A DNA stretch of 17,347 nucleotides. Source: SIG588 sp045597045 (GTDB taxonomy: Bacteria; Bacillota; Clostridia; Oscillospirales; Acutalibacteraceae). The position numbers were made by a program, and so were the translations under genes. Below, one piece after another: positions 13,884-17,347 of the stretch (positions are counted from its first letter, which is position 1; the number at the start of each line of letters is the position of its first letter). The notes beneath the pieces were generated by a model. That model ran no database searches. It had not been told where the DNA came from and was given only the letters and a program-made list of their open reading frames with translations. The stretch spans positions 1 through 17,347 of the forward strand of contig JAZODN010000001.1 in the NCBI GenBank assembly GCA_045597045.1, read 5' to 3'.

Positions 13884-15165
13884 ATACGCGTTCCAAATCA
13901 AAAGGATAGGTGTTCAAACGGTTGCCATCAGCATCGTATACCGCCAGCACTTTTTGGATCTCTGTGATCGCGTGGTAGATCTCTTCGGCAGAGTTGGCAA
14001 TGAAGGTGAATCGGCCGAAATGCTGGCCCAGCGTGCCGATCAATTTGTCGGTGATGGTTTCGCCTTCATAATGATACTGAATAAAATCGGAAACGCAAGC
14101 GACATTCTTTGCCGCTTCCAAGCCTTCCACGCGTGCAATGGTGCCGGTGGTTAGCGGTACCATCAGCTGGCCGCCAAACTTGCCGTTGCAGGCGATGTCC
14201 AGCTTTGCCACGTCTTCATCGGTACACATCGGACCGCCCAGTGCGCAGCGAATCATCATGCGCATGTCGTTAATGCCCATCAGCGGTTCGGTCAGTTTGA
14301 AGATCATGCCGCCGCTCAGTCGATAGCCCATTTCGTGAATATAGATCTTGCCGTTATAGGGCAGCGCCTGGAAGAAAGCGGTGCCGTTTTTGAGCCCCAT
14401 ACCTTTCAGCATGCGGCGTACCTGGGCATCCATGTTTTGCATATAGTAGTCGCTGTATTTCGAGGGGGTGAAGGTCATACCGCTGATCAGGCTCCTGCGG
14501 GTGATGGGATCCACCACGTAGGTGTCGATCAGCAGGTAGGGGTAGGCTTCGCCATCCTGCAAGAGATACCGCACGCCGAAGATCTCGCCGCCGTTGTCGA
14601 TGTATTTTTCCACCACAATACGGCCGCTTTTGGAGGCAGCACGGGCAAAACGGCAAGCCTCGCGCAGGGTGGATTTATCCATGCAGGTGGAAATGCCGGC
14701 CGAACTGGAGCCGTCCACCGGTTTTACAATGACGGGATAATCCACCGTGTCCAGTGCGGCTTCATCGGAATTTTCATCCACGAAGAACTCACGGGGGCAA
14801 TCCACCCCGTAGTCGATGCAATACTGTTTAAACACGTCCTTGTTGGCGCAGTGATCCCACGTTTCCATATCGGTGTAGCAGGGGAGGCCCGCCTTTTCGC
14901 ACAGCCGAATGAGGTTGCGAATGTTGAATTCGCTGGGGCCGCAGAAGGCGCCGTCTACACCGCATTCTTTTGCGAGTGTGACCAAGCCGTCGATGTCGGT
15001 GGTGCTGACACGCGCCGTCTCATCGGCAATTTCTTTGGCAACACCGGTTTCGTTATCGTCGGTCACGATGGTATAAACACCCATCGCCTTGGCGTTTTTC
15101 ACCAGATCCAACGAGGCGGATGTGCCACCTAAAATCAACAGTTTTTTGCCTTGAATGTCGTACAT
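13882..15165 (-). CDS. ATP-grasp ligase in a polysaccharide operon
   Basis: ATP-grasp enzymes join a carboxylate to an amine or thiol through an acylphosphate. This 427-residue protein has an N-terminal Rossmann-like preATP-grasp domain (about 7-100, KKLLILGGTSASLDLV), an ATP-grasp core (about 110-310) with VIVKPVDGSSSAG (K148, glycine-rich loop 152-157), VVEKYI (E186), and HEMGYRLSGG (E278, R282), then a C-terminal domain (about 310-427). In many relatives the last motif reads EINPR; here the Asn-Pro positions are Gly-Tyr, as in some subfamilies. The ATG at 15165 follows GAGGAGG (15174-15180), which overlaps the stop of the wzy-like gene, so it is translationally coupled to polysaccharide polymerisation. 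It probably adds an amino acid or similar group to a sugar precursor or other acid; substrates are not known. Confidence 0.85.
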   Translation of the reverse strand: MYDIQGKKLLILGGTSASLDLVKNAKAMGVYTIVTDDNETGVAKEIADETARVSTTDIDGLVTLAKECGVDGAFCGPSEFNIRNLIRLCEKAGLPCYTDMETWDHCANKDVFKQYCIDYGVDCPREFFVDENSDEAALDTVDYPVIVKPVDGSSSAGISTCMDKSTLREACRFARAASKSGRIVVEKYIDNGGEIFGVRYLLQDGEAYPYLLIDTYVVDPITRRSLISGMTFTPSKYSDYYMQNMDAQVRRMLKGMGLKNGTAFFQALPYNGKIYIHEMGYRLSGGMIFKLTEPLMGINDMRMMIRCALGGPMCTDEDVAKLDIACNGKFGGQLMVPLTTGTIARVEGLEAAKNVACVSDFIQYHYEGETITDKLIGTLGQHFGRFTFIANSAEEIYHAITEIQKVLAVYDADGNRLNTYPFDLERV

Positions 15166-15173
15166 GAGCGTAT

Positions 15174-15181
15174 CCTCCTCA
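15174..15181 (-). promoter_or_regulatory. Shine-Dalgarno of the ATP-grasp gene overlapping the upstream stop
   Basis: TGAGGAGG on the minus strand contains the TGA stop of the polymerase gene (15179-15181) and the ribosome binding site. The ATG follows after eight bases. Confidence 0.75.
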
Positions 15182-16756
15182 ATGTTTAAAATGATGACCC
15201 CGTACTTTGTGGAACGCGGTGTATACGCGAGTTGCGAGGGTATGCAAATGCGAGTGAAAGAACAGTGCGCCTTTCACAAGCCACGCTTCCGGCTTTTGGA
15301 ACACCGCGCGGTCTACCGCAGACAAAACAGGGGTGACTTTTTTGCGCAACCACGTCCAGTTGACCAATATGACCATCAAGAGTAACGGCAACAAAAATTC
15401 GGTATACAAAAGCCGTGCAAACGGGGCGTCAAACGAGGCGCGCGGTGCAACGAAAAGCGATTCGACGCAGCAAAAGCCAATGGCGGTCAGCCATATATTG
15501 CGGCGCTGTGGTGCCTTCTTCAAAAACAGACACAGCACGGCACCGTAGAGAATATTGCCGATCACGACACCGAGCGTGCCAAAATCCACAAACAGTTCCT
15601 CGACGTATGACGAACCGTAGCCGATGCCGGAAAGATAGGCCTTGCGATTGGCGTGATATGACACGAAATCGGCCAAGCTGGTGCCGTTCAGCGCCACGGC
15701 TTCGGATTGCCGACCGAACGCAAACGGCACTTCAAAGCCAAACAATTTTTCAAGGAAACTGTCGCTGAGCCACTTTAGCGTACTGTAAAAAGAGTAGCAG
15801 GCGTCTTCGCGCAAACGATCGGCAAACAATTGGGCATATTTCAGCACGTTGACCGAAGTGCCTTGGCGAACGAAGAAACCAAACAGCGGAAAATACTGTG
15901 CGGAATTTCCCACCGCTGCATCGGCGCGCAAGTATTCAAACAAATACATGACCGTCAGCAAAAGGGGCGCCGCAATGCACAGTGTAATCAGCCACTTTTT
16001 GGGCAACCATTTGCGCGTGCCGCAGGCGATGCGGTTGCGCAACATCAAGTAGGAAAAAACGACCAACAAACCGGTGATGAAGGAAAGGCGACGACCGGTT
16101 GCCAGTGACAGGGTATTATATGCGAAGTAGAGCAGAAGGGGTAACGCAGCCTCTTTTTTTGACGGCATGGTTGCAAGAAAGAAATAGAAAAAGATGGGTG
16201 CCATGGATGCCGGCAGCAAAAGAAGCGAGGGGAGAGCAGAGGCGAACGACGTGTAGTAAGCGGTGTATCCGTTCGCAGCTACAAAGAAAACTTTTTCTGC
16301 CAAGGCAACGATCCAGAACGGATAGCAGCAAAAATACAACAGTTTTCCGCTTTTGCGCATGACGAGCCGTTTGTCGTCTTCCACAGGGCGAGGTGCGCAT
16401 TTGCGCACGCCTTTATCAATCGCGATATAGCCGGCCAACAAACTGAGCAAACTGAGCAAAAGAACGGTGTCGACGTGGAGTTCGATCGAAGGGGAAAAAT
16501 TACCGCCGTATACACGGGTGAATTTGTTGACCGTGTGACCAAACAGCAGGAAAGTGGCAAAACATGCGAGGAAGGAAAAGAGAAACACGTTTTCTTCCAA
16601 CCGACGCACGGCGTAATACAGGCACCCTAAAAAGCAGAGAGCCGTCACCAAAAACAGTTTGGTCGAGTCAAAGGCCGACCAGATACCAAGCGCAGCTGTG
16701 AGAACAAACACGGTCATCATCAAAACGGCGGTAGTCAGCTTAGATTGTGTCTTCAT
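15179..16756 (-). CDS. Wzy-like O-antigen/capsule repeat-unit polymerase
   Basis: This 525-residue integral membrane protein has about eleven to twelve hydrophobic segments, a large extracytoplasmic stretch (about 285-385), and the motif GSSYVEELFVDFGTLGVVIGN (positions about 379-399), typical of Wzy-type polymerases that link oligosaccharide repeats on the outer face of the membrane. The C-terminal tail (about 470-525) is basic and His-rich. The ATG at 16756 follows AAAAGGAGA. It is downstream of a glycosyltransferase gene and upstream of an ATP-grasp gene on the same strand. Wzy proteins vary greatly in sequence, so the type of polymer cannot be told. Confidence 0.8.
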   Translation of the reverse strand: MKTQSKLTTAVLMMTVFVLTAALGIWSAFDSTKLFLVTALCFLGCLYYAVRRLEENVFLFSFLACFATFLLFGHTVNKFTRVYGGNFSPSIELHVDTVLLLSLLSLLAGYIAIDKGVRKCAPRPVEDDKRLVMRKSGKLLYFCCYPFWIVALAEKVFFVAANGYTAYYTSFASALPSLLLLPASMAPIFFYFFLATMPSKKEAALPLLLYFAYNTLSLATGRRLSFITGLLVVFSYLMLRNRIACGTRKWLPKKWLITLCIAAPLLLTVMYLFEYLRADAAVGNSAQYFPLFGFFVRQGTSVNVLKYAQLFADRLREDACYSFYSTLKWLSDSFLEKLFGFEVPFAFGRQSEAVALNGTSLADFVSYHANRKAYLSGIGYGSSYVEELFVDFGTLGVVIGNILYGAVLCLFLKKAPQRRNIWLTAIGFCCVESLFVAPRASFDAPFARLLYTEFLLPLLLMVILVNWTWLRKKVTPVLSAVDRAVFQKPEAWLVKGALFFHSHLHTLATRVYTAFHKVRGHHFKH

Positions 16757-16795
16757 GTGGGCCCTTCTCCTTTTGAAATATCACAGCGGTGGTAG

Positions 16796-16814
16796 GAGGA
16801 GATACATGCTCCTC
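16796..16814. other. Short hairpin between the glycosyltransferase and polymerase genes
   Basis: GAGGAG (16796-16801) pairs with CTCCTC (16809-16814) around ATACATG. On the minus strand no T run follows it, so it is not an intrinsic terminator; it could protect mRNA ends. The rest of the 102-bp gap holds only the polymerase's ribosome binding site. Confidence 0.3.
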
Positions 16815-16858
16815 TGTTTTGTTCGTGTTTTAAGATTACGCTGTTATTGCGCCTTCTG

Positions 16859-17347
16859 TCATTTCATTTTATACCGCAGTTTGATCAGAGAATACAAGCG
16901 CAGCTTTAGCAGCAAGTAATATGCACCGTGTTTTCGCCAGCCCTCTCTCAGGCCCCATGAACGCACGATGCGGCGCACTTCCCCGTTGCGCAGGATCGCT
17001 TTGCAGTCGGCGCTGAAAACCGCTTTGTCCTTGGCGGCGGCTGCGTTGTTCAGCGAAATGAGCGTGCGGTGTATCAGCATGTTGTCTAAGCGGGCGGTGA
17101 TCTCATCGGTTTGCGGCAAGTCGGCTTGTAATGTGTGATAGATTTTCAGCGCCATATCCCAGTACCCTTTGACATAGCGGTGAGTAATGGAGCCCGTTGT
17201 GACAACATAGTGATAGAAATGGGTATCCGGCAACACGCATACACAGTTTGCTGCAAAGTGCAGTTGCACCCACAAAAGATAATCTTCACTGCGTACGATA
17301 GTGGAATCATAGCGGTAAGGCAACCCTTTGATAAAATCGTTACGAAT
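16859..17347 (-). CDS. Family 2 glycosyltransferase, C-terminal part (cut by window edge)
   Basis: The frame is open to the window end and gives 162 residues without a start, so the gene continues beyond 17347. The visible N-terminal part reads IRNDFIKGLPYRYDS then VRSEDYLLWVQL, which fits the C-terminal region of GT2 (GT-A fold) transferases, where the ED motif supplies the catalytic base. A helical tail of about 100 residues follows, ending in a basic, Leu-rich segment (LLLKLRLYSLIKLRYKMK) that may contact the membrane. A TTG at 17323 is not a credible start because the motif continues upstream of it. It is the first visible gene of the polysaccharide operon. Donor and acceptor sugars are unknown. 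Confidence 0.75.
   Translation of the reverse strand: MRNDFIKGLPYRYDSTIVRSEDYLLWVQLHFAANCVCVLPDTHFYHYVVTTGSITHRYVKGYWDMALKIYHTLQADLPQTDEITARLDNMLIHRTLISLNNAAAAKDKAVFSADCKAILRNGEVRRIVRSWGLREGWRKHGAYYLLLKLRLYSLIKLRYKMK

Noticed and set aside
14335..15132. 265-residue plus-strand frame opposite the ATP-grasp gene
   Set aside because: There is no ribosome binding site or recognisable motif, and the minus strand has full ATP-grasp signatures.

Overview
The window looks like chromosomal DNA of a low-abundance-type Clostridia/Firmicutes bacterium, most likely from the Ruminococcaceae/Oscillospirales group of gut or rumen anaerobes. This is inferred from strong AGGAGG-type ribosome binding sites, TTGACA/TATAAT promoters, an RNase Y-YmdB gene pair, a cohesin/dockerin protein pair with poly-threonine linkers, and a moderately high G+C content. 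No rRNA, tRNA, CRISPR array, transposase or phage gene was seen, and no gap longer than about 230 bases lacks a gene.

Layout. (1) 1-1951: a single GH123/DUF4091-type putative glycosidase with its own promoter; an 18-bp perfect palindrome sits between the -35 and -10 boxes. (2) 5283-1988, minus strand: a two-gene operon for a secreted, dockerin-bearing putative N-acetylglucosaminidase and a membrane-anchored cohesin protein. (3) 5371-8434, plus strand: a divergently transcribed operon for a cytoplasmic GH110-type beta-helix putative alpha-galactosidase and an M20 (PepV/Sapep-like) metallopeptidase. (4) 8494-11089: housekeeping RNA-decay and signalling genes rny (RNase Y) and ymdB (metallophosphoesterase), separated by a strong hairpin terminator, with a structured leader before rny. 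(5) 12843-11097, minus strand: a TRAP-type large permease gene coupled to a 94-residue membrane protein. A LysR-type regulator gene is divergent from it (12945-13847), and a candidate operator lies between them. (6) 17347-13882, minus strand: the downstream end of a surface polysaccharide cluster, with a cut-off family 2 glycosyltransferase, a Wzy-like polymerase and an ATP-grasp ligase.

How the genes may work together. The cohesin and dockerin proteins are adjacent, co-transcribed and both exported, so the enzyme is probably docked on the cell surface through its neighbour. The GH123-like and GH110-like proteins both lack a visible signal peptide, and with the peptidase they could form an intracellular route for imported Gal/GalNAc-containing glycans or glycopeptides; this is inference. 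The TRAP permease and its small partner, with no substrate-binding protein in view, probably respond to the LysR regulator. The ATP-grasp ligase at the end of the polysaccharide operon suggests decoration of the polymer or its precursor with an amide-linked group.

Recurrent design features are convergent genes that share perfect hairpin terminators (1921-1951, 11059-11089, 13846-13883), and operon partners whose Shine-Dalgarno sequence overlaps the upstream stop codon (three cases). Three genes have start codons that should be moved downstream to match their ribosome binding sites: the cohesin protein, rny and the TRAP permease. The clearest unusual items are the cohesin-dockerin pair on a peptidoglycan-type enzyme, the TRAP permease with a miniature partner, and the palindrome inside the first promoter.
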